From positions 1 to 64,000 of the forward strand of contig CALODL010000024.1 of the NCBI GenBank assembly GCA_942492115.1: DNA of 64,000 nt. The letters run 5' to 3'. A program made the translations under genes and the position numbers. Below are positions 27,020 to 34,963 of the stretch, piece after piece. Numbering within the stretch: position 1 is the stretch's first letter; each line of letters opens with the position of its first letter. The stretch comes from CALODL01 sp942492115 (GTDB taxonomy: Bacteria > Planctomycetota > Phycisphaerae > UBA1845 > CAIVHJ01). Below the pieces are notes generated by a model. It saw nothing but the letters and a program-made list of their open reading frames with translations. It made no database searches and was not told the DNA's origin.

Positions 27020-28261
27020 ATGCTGAAGATCATCAATAACATCGGTCGTCTGTACATCGTGCCGCGCGGGCCGGTCCCCGGCCCATCCATGCACCTGGTG
27101 GATGTGATCCAAAACGCTGTTGTGGTCATCGAAGACGGTCGCATCAAGTGGTTTGGCCCAGCCGGAGAACTGCCCTCCGAAGTTGCTGATGGCGAGACCA
27201 TCGACGCGGGTGGAGGATGTGTCATCCCCGGGCTCATCGACTGTCACACCCACACGGTCTTCGCCGGAACACGAGAAGCCGATTTCGTTCGACGCATCGA
27301 AGGTCGCAGCTACGCAGAGATCGCCGCTGAGGGCGGGGGCATTCTCACGACCATGAAGCACGTCCGCGATGCCTCCAAGGAGGAGCTCATCGCCCTCGCC
27401 GGTCCGCGTCTGCAGCGCATGATGCAACTCGGCGTCACGACGTGCGAAATCAAGAGCGGATACGGGTTGACCGTGCCGGACGAATTGAAAACGCTCGAGG
27501 CGATCGCCGAACTCAACCTGCAAAGCCCCGTCGAGATCGTCGGCACTTACCTGGCCGCTCATTCCGTTCCACCGGAGTACAGCGGCGACCAGAGTGCGTA
27601 CCTCGATACCGTGCTCAACGATCGTGTACTGTTCAGAATCTCAAGCGTGGCCCTTGCCGAGTTCTGTGACGTCTTCTGCGAAGTTTCGGCATTTGACGTC
27701 GAACACTCCCGGCGTGTCCTGACGACCTGCCGCAACCATGGCCTGCTCCCCAAGATCCATGCAGACCAGATTACCCAGATCGGTGCATCGCGAATGGCCG
27801 CCGGAATAGGAGCCATCAGCGCCGACCACCTCGAATGCGTCGACGATGCTGCCATCGCCGCCATGAAAAAGAGCGGCACCATCGCCGTACTCCTGCCGGC
27901 GTGCAGCTTCTTTCTCGGAGTCGAACAGGCCAATGCGCGCAAGATGTTGAAGGCCGGGCTGTCAGTCGCCGTCGCGACCGACTACAACCCGGGTTCGAGC
28001 ATGGTCAATTCTCTGCCGTTGACTCTCAGCATCGCTTGCACGCAGATGCGCATGACCCCAATGGAGACCCTTGTCGCTGCCACAGCCAACGCAGCTGCCG
28101 CCATCAATCGCCACAACCGCCTCGGCGCAATCGCCCTCGGCTTCGAAGCCGATCTGGCCATCCTGGATACGCCGAACTTCGATCGTTTCCTGTACGAGGT
28201 CGGCCACTACCCGGTCAGAATGGTCATCAAGGCCGGCAAAGTCATCGCAGATAACAGATGA
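27020..28261 (+). CDS. hutI: imidazolonepropionase
   Basis: 413 residues of the amidohydrolase superfamily. It opens imidazolonepropionate to N-formimino-L-glutamate. The metal site is visible in VIPGLIDCHTHTVFAG, the later metal His in AAHSVPPEY and KIHADQI, and the Asp in ATDYNPG. It is 152 bases after hutU. The next step (hutG or hutF) is not in the window, so the pathway is incomplete here. Start at ATG 27020. Confidence 0.95.
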   Translation: MLKIINNIGRLYIVPRGPVPGPSMHLVDVIQNAVVVIEDGRIKWFGPAGELPSEVADGETIDAGGGCVIPGLIDCHTHTVFAGTREADFVRRIEGRSYAEIAAEGGGILTTMKHVRDASKEELIALAGPRLQRMMQLGVTTCEIKSGYGLTVPDELKTLEAIAELNLQSPVEIVGTYLAAHSVPPEYSGDQSAYLDTVLNDRVLFRISSVALAEFCDVFCEVSAFDVEHSRRVLTTCRNHGLLPKIHADQITQIGASRMAAGIGAISADHLECVDDAAIAAMKKSGTIAVLLPACSFFLGVEQANARKMLKAGLSVAVATDYNPGSSMVNSLPLTLSIACTQMRMTPMETLVAATANAAAAINRHNRLGAIALGFEADLAILDTPNFDRFLYEVGHYPVRMVIKAGKVIADNR

Positions 28262-28286
28262 CCCGGACACCTCGCCTATTGCGCAC

Positions 28287-29282
28287 TTACGCAGGGTGAC
28301 CCACCCGCCGATGACACACCACGGCCCCAGCAACGACAAGCAGCACCGTGAGCACGATCAGCCCCCATGCCGAAGCAGTCGGGACCGGTGCCCCACAGTC
28401 CGGTCCCCCCACGGCGCCCTCGTACCTGAAGAAATTCAACGTACTGATCACCCCACCACTGAGCAGCGCGGGTGACACGACGTCGGTCACCGGATCGATA
28501 CTGAACAGATTGTTCGAGTTGGCCACGATGATCTCGCCATTCGGACCCGGGCCCATTCCGATGGGAAAGGCCAATGGAATGGTCGCGACGAAGGCTGCCG
28601 TATCGAGGTCATAGCGCCACACGGCGTTGTCGGACACGACATACACATCGTCGTTCGACCCGATCATCAGCCCGAACGTACTACCCGCCCCCAGCCCGTC
28701 GGTCGTGTCGGCGATCAGCGCATCGAACGCCCCGGTCGTGCCGTCGTAGGCGATGACGTTACCGCTGAAGCGCCCGGCGACATACCACCGCCCGTCCGGC
28801 CCGAAGGCAAAACCACTGGGCCCGTCGAGCACAGCGCGATTCGTCACGAACACATCGATGAACACACCGTCCGGCGTATAGCGCAGAATCTCGTCCGAGC
28901 CCTGGCTCGACACATACAGATTCCCATCCGGTCCATGCTGGATAGACACGGGGTTGTCGAGCCCGTCGGTGTTGTCGATGAACACATCGATGAACGCCCC
29001 GGTAGCGCGGTCGTAGCGTAACACCTGATCGGTGGCGAAGCTGCACACCAGGACATCAGCGCAACGCTCCAGGCTGCCGTGCGGTTCGTCCAATCCGCCG
29101 GACCCCGATGTTACGAACGTATCGATGAACACGCCGCTATCCGCGTCGTAGCGCAGCACAGCATCATCGTTCAGGCTACTGACATACACGACCTGCCCGG
29201 CCACCGACCCGCACAGCCCCATGACGCTCACGACACTGACAATCCCAGATTTGATCAACGGAAGCCCTCCTGCTCCGGCCAT
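28287..29282 (-). CDS. secreted beta-propeller (NHL/SMP-30-like) protein with IPTL-CTERM-like tail
   Basis: 331 residues. A Sec signal (about residues 1-29, ending GSVAGQ) precedes six or so repeats of about 40 residues built on VLRYDADSGVFID, GPDGNLYVSS and GPDGRWYVAG motifs, as in NHL/Vgb-type propellers. The C-terminus has an IPTL-CTERM-like anchor: PTASAWGLIVLTVLL, a hydrophobic span and a basic end CHRRVGHPA. The tail replaces the usual IPTLSEWG by VPTASAWG. A sorting system of the exosortase or similar kind is implied, but none is in the window. Unlinked to the hut genes except by convergence. Confidence 0.82.
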   Translation of the reverse strand: MAGAGGLPLIKSGIVSVVSVMGLCGSVAGQVVYVSSLNDDAVLRYDADSGVFIDTFVTSGSGGLDEPHGSLERCADVLVCSFATDQVLRYDRATGAFIDVFIDNTDGLDNPVSIQHGPDGNLYVSSQGSDEILRYTPDGVFIDVFVTNRAVLDGPSGFAFGPDGRWYVAGRFSGNVIAYDGTTGAFDALIADTTDGLGAGSTFGLMIGSNDDVYVVSDNAVWRYDLDTAAFVATIPLAFPIGMGPGPNGEIIVANSNNLFSIDPVTDVVSPALLSGGVISTLNFFRYEGAVGGPDCGAPVPTASAWGLIVLTVLLVVAGAVVCHRRVGHPA

Positions 29283-29333
29283 GACCCCGGTGGAGATAGC
29301 ATACCCTATGTGAACGATAACGGGCGAAGGGGA

Positions 29334-30731
29334 TTACGGCGCCCGCCGCAGGGGAACGCGCTCGGCCGTCTCGACCGCCGGGGAAAATGTGTCCGGGCTG
29401 AACTGCGGTGCCAGATCCCAGTCACTGAAGGTCGCGCTGTACCGCGGCGTCTGGTCACCTGTCTTGAAGATAATGGTCAGACGACGGGGCACCGGCGGGC
29501 CATTGGCCTGAATCCAGATCTGCCAGTCGGCCGCCGGGTGAACGAACAACAGGTGCTCGCACGGCAGACCGTCGATGGTTGCTCGACCGAGATAAAACCC
29601 GGCTTCGGCCCAGCTCGCCAACGTGGCGAACACATCGGCATACAGAAAATCGGTCAACGGCAGCGAGACCGTATAGGTGCTGGCCAGGAGATCGAGCATG
29701 TCATCGATCGTGGCCGGCGCGTCAACCGTACCATAGGTGTGGGTGGCTCGATCCAGTATCGTCACCGACGCGCCGTCATACCAGGCACGGCGGTCGATGC
29801 CGTCACCCGTGATATCGACATGCAGGCGATCAGGCCGCACGACCTGCACAGCGCCGCGGCTGCCCAGCTGAGCGACCCCTCCGGTCGACTGGGCCTCGTC
29901 GGCCTGATCGACGAACTTGAAACTGAACGCCGGCGTGCGCGTCAGCAGCGACCCCATCGCGTTCAGTACGCCATAGGGGTCAATGGGTGCGTCGGCGGAC
30001 GGCTTCGGCGGCGCCGCAGCGGCCGGAGGCTCGACGACGACGAACACGCCTCGACCGGCCTGCTGTTCCTGCAGGTAGTACACGCTCCCATCGATATGAT
30101 AAGTCTGCCCGGCCATCTCACGTGTGGAGCTATCCGATGACAGGCTCTCGATGGCCGCGCCCACGGGGGGCGCCCCGACCAGATACATCTCGACGCCACC
30201 GAACGACGCCCCCACGTAAAACTCCTGACCACAGTGATAGTAGGTCGTGCCGTCGTGCTCGAGCGGCGTGCACGGCTCGGGCAACGCACGCAGCGCCGAG
30301 CGTCCGTGTGGCCCGCGCAGGATCGGGCCCTGCCCATGGCGTGATCCCAGCATGAGGCTCGACGTGCCCGCGCGCGGACCGCGGATTCCCAGCGCCAGAT
30401 CATGGGGCTCGGCCACGCTGCGTTGCACCGGGTTGGGCCGCGGCGGCGGTGCTGGCGGCTTGCTGCCGTCGGTCAACGGTACGCTGATGCCCCACCCGGG
30501 CCACGCGTTGTAGCGCCAGGCGCTGTAATAGTAGTAGTCGTTGCGCGCGTACTTGTGATAGCGATCGTACTCGCGGACCTTCGAGGGGCGTCGCAGATGG
30601 CCATCGTTGAAATAGCGCCCCGTCCGATGAAACCCACCGTGCGGCCAGCGGGCTGCGGCATCGGTCGTGGCCCACGCCACACCGAGCAGTGCAATCCCAC
30701 CGGCGATCCATGTCGTGTGTCGTCGCGTCAT
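29334..30731 (-). CDS. DUF2092-family secreted protein with N-terminal extension
   Basis: 465 residues. An N-terminal signal or anchor (RHTTWIAGGIALLGV) leads into an Arg/Tyr/His-rich region (about 25-90) and a 120-residue segment that is not recognised. The DUF2092 domain lies at about 230-455, with VLNAMGSLLTRTPAFSFK, GAVQVVRPDRLHVD and YSATFSDWDLAP. DUF2092 proteins resemble LolA/LolB-like lipid carriers, but function is unproven. Its ATG overlaps the stop of the upstream gene as ATGA on the minus strand, so the pair is translationally coupled. Confidence 0.78.
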   Translation of the reverse strand: MTRRHTTWIAGGIALLGVAWATTDAAARWPHGGFHRTGRYFNDGHLRRPSKVREYDRYHKYARNDYYYYSAWRYNAWPGWGISVPLTDGSKPPAPPPRPNPVQRSVAEPHDLALGIRGPRAGTSSLMLGSRHGQGPILRGPHGRSALRALPEPCTPLEHDGTTYYHCGQEFYVGASFGGVEMYLVGAPPVGAAIESLSSDSSTREMAGQTYHIDGSVYYLQEQQAGRGVFVVVEPPAAAAPPKPSADAPIDPYGVLNAMGSLLTRTPAFSFKFVDQADEAQSTGGVAQLGSRGAVQVVRPDRLHVDITGDGIDRRAWYDGASVTILDRATHTYGTVDAPATIDDMLDLLASTYTVSLPLTDFLYADVFATLASWAEAGFYLGRATIDGLPCEHLLFVHPAADWQIWIQANGPPVPRRLTIIFKTGDQTPRYSATFSDWDLAPQFSPDTFSPAVETAERVPLRRAP

Positions 30732-31507
30732 TGTGGTTGATCCATTGATTTGAGTATCTCGGCCATGCCCACCTGGCGACTGCCGGCTGGCGGTGCAAAC
30801 TCGACAGCACCGTCAGACCACGTCGCCTCCAGATCCCAGTCCTTGAACACCGCGGCACAGCGCGGACGCCCGGCGACCGCGTCGTGCTGGATGACGATCT
30901 GCCGTGGAATGATCGGTGGAACCCGACGGATCCACACCTGCCAACTGGCACCGGCCTGCTCGAACGCGAGGTGGTAACACTCGTCCCCATCGATACTGTG
31001 CGTTCCAACGTACCGCCCGCGCTGGACATCGGTCATGATCGCCGCGTACGGGTCGTCCGCCAACAGCTCGACCAGTGGCAGGACGACGTCGAATTCCTTC
31101 TGAGCAAATGAGAACATTTCTTCGATGTGATTCGGAGCCGCCACGCGCGCATGCGTCGCGCCCCCGACGTCTACGACCATCAACTCGGCCCCGTTGTAAT
31201 GCATCCGATGATTGTGCGTCTCATCGATGGCATACAGCCGATCCGGCTTGCGGGCCCGCACGTCGTAGGTCGTGGTATACGATGCGATGTGCCCCCCTTC
31301 GATAACAAAGTCGACGGTCTCTTCGGTCGTGAAGCGGACATCGGTTGCCCCGGCCAGCGTGCGACTCATGGACCGCATGACCTGGTGTACGAGTTGCTCG
31401 ACCTCGCGGCCCTGCGGCTGCGCGACCGGGGCCGGTCCTGGCGGCGGCGCGTCGCAGGCGGCGCCCGCGACGGCCACGCCCACGGCAAGCATCACGGTAT
31501 ATTTCAT
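30728..31507 (-). CDS. DUF2092-family lipoprotein
   Basis: 259 residues from ATG 31507 with a lipoprotein signal (MKYTVMLAVGVAVAGAAC, lipidated Cys18). The domain has the same pattern as its partner: a helix (LVHQVMRSMSRTLAG), VRARKPDRLYAIDE and CAAVFKDWDLEATW, then a short C-terminal tail. The two tandem copies are clearly related. Upstream is a 247-base region divergent from the dockerin gene that must hold both promoters. Frames continuing upstream of 31507 lack a signal peptide. Confidence 0.8.
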   Translation of the reverse strand: MKYTVMLAVGVAVAGAACDAPPPGPAPVAQPQGREVEQLVHQVMRSMSRTLAGATDVRFTTEETVDFVIEGGHIASYTTTYDVRARKPDRLYAIDETHNHRMHYNGAELMVVDVGGATHARVAAPNHIEEMFSFAQKEFDVVLPLVELLADDPYAAIMTDVQRGRYVGTHSIDGDECYHLAFEQAGASWQVWIRRVPPIIPRQIVIQHDAVAGRPRCAAVFKDWDLEATWSDGAVEFAPPAGSRQVGMAEILKSMDQPQ

Positions 31508-31754
31508 GTTCGAGTTCTCCACGGTGATCGATTCAGGGCCGTACTCTACGGGCAATGCCACCCTTCGGCCATACGCGCACCCGGGACGGAGTATGTCATC
31601 TACCGCTTCGTGTATCCGCCTCAGCATCATCCTTTTGGCGCAATACCCGGCGTCCGTGGCCGCCCCAACCGCCGGCAGCGTTCAGCCGCCCTCCTTGCCC
31701 GGCCGGATTGTGGTATCATGAGCTGTCACGTCGCACCTTTCGGAGGCCTACCCC

Positions 31755-33830
31755 ATGATCAAGAGCTGCAAGTTCGCCGTCATCGCGCTGTGTGCATTGG
31801 GCTTACCGCTCGACGCGCTGGGCTCGACCGTGGTGTATGTTGACGCCTCGGCAACGGGCATGAACGACGGCTCCGATTGGGGCAACGCCTACGTTGATCT
31901 GCAGGACGCTCTTGATGACACCGACGGTCGGGCGTGCTGCGCCGGCGCCGGGTGCGAGGTGTGGGTGGCCGCCGGGACCTATACGCCGGACCGTGGCACG
32001 GGACAGCGCAGCGCCACGTTCGATCTGCGCGACTGTGTCGGGATCTATGGCGGGTTCGTCGGTGGCGAGACGCGGCGTAGCGCGCGCGACTGGAGCGAGA
32101 ATGAAACGATCCTCAGCGGCGACCTGCTCGGCGACGACATCCCGGACCTGGTCGACGGCCTGAACTGTTTCACCGTGCAGGACGTCGAGGCGCCTCCACA
32201 CTGCGCGGACTACGACGTCAACCAGGACGACATCGTGGACCGTCTCGACTATGGCACCACCGAGAACAGCTATCACGTGACGCGGGCGATCGACCTGGGC
32301 CCGGGGGTCGTCCTCGACGGGTTCACGATTTCTGCCGGAAACGGCGGGTACACCTATGGTGCCGGTCTGCACGTGACCAACGCCGCACCGACCGTGCGGA
32401 ACTGCCGGTTCACCGGCAACTACGATGGCGGCGACGGCGGTGCCATTGCCGCGTCGGCCGCCCAACTGACGGTCGTGGCCTGCGCGTTCATGGGCAACCG
32501 CTCGGGCTATAACCGCGGCGGCGCCATCGCCGCCCAGGATCGCAGTACCCTCACGGTGATCGACTCCACATTTCTGGGCAATTGGGGCAACAACGGCGGC
32601 GCGCTGTACGTCGGCCTGAGTAGTGCCACGGTGATCAACAGTACGTTCTTTGGCAACCACAGCACGTGGAGCTGGGGCGGGGCGTTGTCGAGCGGCACCG
32701 CCGACATTCACGTCGGCAACTGTGCGTTCAGTGGCAACTCGTCGAATTCCGGCGGAGCCATCCAGAACTTTAACAGCACCATGACGCTGGCGAACTCAAC
32801 ACTGGTCAACAACCACATCGGCTCGAGTAATTCGGCCGGTGGTATTCCGCAGATCAACGGCGCCCTTGCGATCCATAACTCGATCCTGTGGGGCAACGTC
32901 GACAATGGCGGCAGTGACGAAACGGCCCAGGTCTCCATGAGTGGCGGCGCGCCGACCGTGAGCTACAGTTGCATCCAGGGCTGTGCGGCGCTGTGCGCCG
33001 GCGGACCGGGCAACACGAGCACCAACCCGCAACTGGTCGACGCACTCGGCCGGGATGCCACGGCCGGGACGGCCGATGACAACCTGCGGCTCTCCGCCGG
33101 CTCATCGTGCATCGATGCCGGCGACAACGGCGCAGTCCCCCTCGACGGCACGGACCTCGACGGCAACGGCGATTTCGATGAACCAATCCCCCTCGATCTG
33201 GATCGCCGATCCCGCTTCGTCGATGACCCCGACACGACCGACACGGGGAGCGGCCGCGCCCCGCTCGTCGACCGCGGCGCATTTGAATTCCAGGATCCCC
33301 CACCCCTCGAATGGCTGACCAGCGTACCCCCCGCTGGCGCCATCGATGCACGACAGCCGTCCGCTCCGGATGGCAGCGCGGTGACCGGCTGGTCAGAGAT
33401 CGATCTGACCTTCAACGCCGACATGGCGTCCGCGGTGATCGACGACTTCGATGTACTCAGCGCCGGCGGCTCGCCCCCCGTCATCAACGAGTTGATGGTC
33501 ACCGGTTCGACCGTCCGGCTGGTGCTCGACGGCCCACTTCCGGCCGGCAGTTGCACGACCGTCTGGCACACTCCGACTGCCGCCCGCATCACGTTCGGCT
33601 ATCTGCCGGGCGATGCCAACAGCGACGGCGTAGCCGGCCCGCTCGACATTCTGGTACTCATCGACCACCTCAATGGCTCCCTGAAGCAGCCGCTCGCCTC
33701 ATGGCAGTGCGACATCAACCACTCCGGCGCCTGCGAGCCCCAGGACATCCTGCGACTCATCGACCTGCTCAACGGTGCCGCCGAATACGACGCCTGGAAC
33801 GGCGCCAAGCTACCGGCTTGTCCGGACTGA
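31755..33830 (+). CDS. secreted right-handed beta-helix protein with Ig-like and type I dockerin domains
   Basis: 691 residues; cggagg precedes ATG 31755. A Sec signal (ALGLPLDALGS) leads to a parallel beta-helix (about 25-430) with polymorphic-outer-membrane-type repeats such as NCRFTGNYDGGDGGAI and INSTFFGNHSTWSWGG. A Big_5-like Ig domain (about 520-610) follows, and the C-terminus is a dockerin: two EF-hand-like loops, DANSDGVAGPLDILVLID and DINHSGACEPQDILRLID. Dockerins of this kind are widespread in Planctomycetota, often without classical scaffoldins. No cohesin partner is in the window except the fragment at 20580. Likely a cell-surface or extracellular polysaccharide-binding protein. 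Confidence 0.87.
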   Translation: MIKSCKFAVIALCALGLPLDALGSTVVYVDASATGMNDGSDWGNAYVDLQDALDDTDGRACCAGAGCEVWVAAGTYTPDRGTGQRSATFDLRDCVGIYGGFVGGETRRSARDWSENETILSGDLLGDDIPDLVDGLNCFTVQDVEAPPHCADYDVNQDDIVDRLDYGTTENSYHVTRAIDLGPGVVLDGFTISAGNGGYTYGAGLHVTNAAPTVRNCRFTGNYDGGDGGAIAASAAQLTVVACAFMGNRSGYNRGGAIAAQDRSTLTVIDSTFLGNWGNNGGALYVGLSSATVINSTFFGNHSTWSWGGALSSGTADIHVGNCAFSGNSSNSGGAIQNFNSTMTLANSTLVNNHIGSSNSAGGIPQINGALAIHNSILWGNVDNGGSDETAQVSMSGGAPTVSYSCIQGCAALCAGGPGNTSTNPQLVDALGRDATAGTADDNLRLSAGSSCIDAGDNGAVPLDGTDLDGNGDFDEPIPLDLDRRSRFVDDPDTTDTGSGRAPLVDRGAFEFQDPPPLEWLTSVPPAGAIDARQPSAPDGSAVTGWSEIDLTFNADMASAVIDDFDVLSAGGSPPVINELMVTGSTVRLVLDGPLPAGSCTTVWHTPTAARITFGYLPGDANSDGVAGPLDILVLIDHLNGSLKQPLASWQCDINHSGACEPQDILRLIDLLNGAAEYDAWNGAKLPACPD

Positions 33831-33985
33831 TCGCGCCGACGATTCACACCGTCCGAGCACCATCCCCTTGGGCCGGAATAGGCTTGCGAGCCGGCCGCGA
33901 GGGGCGTACACTGCCACGCCATGCCCCGGGCCAGCGTAGTTTCCCTGAGGGAGAGAGGAACCGCGTTGGACTCACAAGGCTATGG

Positions 33986-34011
33986 GACTCGTTACTCCAA
34001 CGAGTCTTTTT
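33986..34011 (+). terminator. terminator just before tRNA-Ser
   Basis: A perfect 8-bp stem GACTCGTT/AACGAGTC with loop ACTCC, then five T. The T tract abuts the first base of the tRNA gene. It probably ends transcription coming from the dockerin gene; why it touches the tRNA 5' end is unclear. Confidence 0.75.
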
Positions 34012-34096
<85 letters not shown>

Positions 34097-34110
34097 TAAA
34101 CCCAAGCTTG

Positions 34111-34134
34111 AAAGGGCACTCCGTGCCCTTTTTT
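34111..34134 (+). terminator. tRNA-Ser terminator
   Basis: Stem AAAGGGCAC/GTGCCCTTT with a three-base loop and a run of T. Near copies of this hairpin occur at 34544-34567 and, with a different loop, at 34325-34348, each placed between the tRNA-derived repeat units. Confidence 0.85.
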
Positions 34135-34147
34135 AGTGCGCGTCAAA

Positions 34148-34740
34148 CAGAGAGGGGGATTCGAACCGAGCACAACGGCCGCGCAGGAGGCTCCAGTGGA
34201 GCGTCCGCAGCGGCAAGCCGGACACGATGTCCGGCTTAGTGGAGCGAGGCTGGCTGGAAGGAGCGAGCAGGAAGCGAGCGACTGGAAGCCGAATCCCCCT
34301 TTTCGATGAAGCGGTACTGGTTTGAACGGGCACGAACGTGCCCGTTTTCTATGCGCCCATCAAACACCGGAGAGAGGGGGATTCGAACCGAATGAGTGGC
34401 CCTGGAGACAGTCCGGCGGACTGTCGAAAGGGCAAGCCGGCCCGGATGGCCGGCTTAGCGAATGAGGCTGGCTGGAGGGAGCGAGCAGGAGGCGAGCGAC
34501 TGGAAGCCGAATCCCCCTTTTCGACGAAGCGGTATTGATTTTGAAAGGGCACTCGGTGCCCTTTTTTAGTGCGCGTCAAACAGATAGGGGGATTCGAACC
34601 GAGCACAACGGCCGCGCAGGAGGCTCCAGTGGAGCGTCCGCAGCGGCAAGCCGGACACGACGTCCGGCTTAGTGGAGCGAGGCTGGCTGGAGGGAGCGAG
34701 CAGGAGGCGAGCGACTGGAAGCCGAATCCCCCTCTCTCCG
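34148..34740. repeat. three tandem tRNA-derived repeat units
   Basis: Three units spaced 222 and 211 bases apart (GATTCGAACC starts at 34158, 34380 and 34591). Each begins with the reverse complement of the tRNA T-arm region (GGGGATTCGAACC) and ends with the forward version (CGAATCCCC), so each unit is itself a large inverted repeat. In the middle are perfect hairpins such as AAGCCGGAC...GTCCGGCTT, and a terminator hairpin separates units 1-2 and 2-3. The third unit ends with the full 17-base att core. It resembles in plan the repeats after E. coli tyrT, where each unit carries a copy of the tRNA 3' end. Antisense frames here are artefacts. Confidence 0.8.
34724..34740 (+). other. attachment core copy 2
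   Basis: Exact 17-base copy of the tRNA 3' end; marks the left boundary of element 1. Confidence 0.7.
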
Positions 34741-34883
34741 GTTCACGAGGCCCACTTGTTTCAAGCGGTTTTTGCCTACTGTGCGTGGAGAGCTAAGCTC
34801 TCCCCCCCTCCCATCCCGGGACAAGAGCCTTGTGCTGCGGCAGTTTGCGTTCTTGACTAGGGCACTGTCACCGAACTGCCCCC
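34741..34883 (+). repeat. left-end sequence L1 of element 1
   Basis: Related to 43666-43810. Shared features in order: CTTGTTTCAAGCGGTTT, a GGAGAGC/GCTCTCC hairpin, and two octamers CTGTCACC (34865-34872) and CTGCCCCC (34876-34883) with a 3-base gap, ending about 140 bases from the core. Probable attP arm with recombinase arm-binding sites. Confidence 0.6.
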
Positions 34884-34963
34884 GAATGTAGTATTCGGTG
34901 TGCTTGCGCTTCAGCGGAAACTCCCTAGACACTCGCTCGGCATGGCCAGGGTAACATGCTCCA

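Noticed and set aside
34148..34740. CRISPR-like array
   Set aside because: Units exceed 200 bases, are nearly identical throughout and have no spacers; they derive from the tRNA end.
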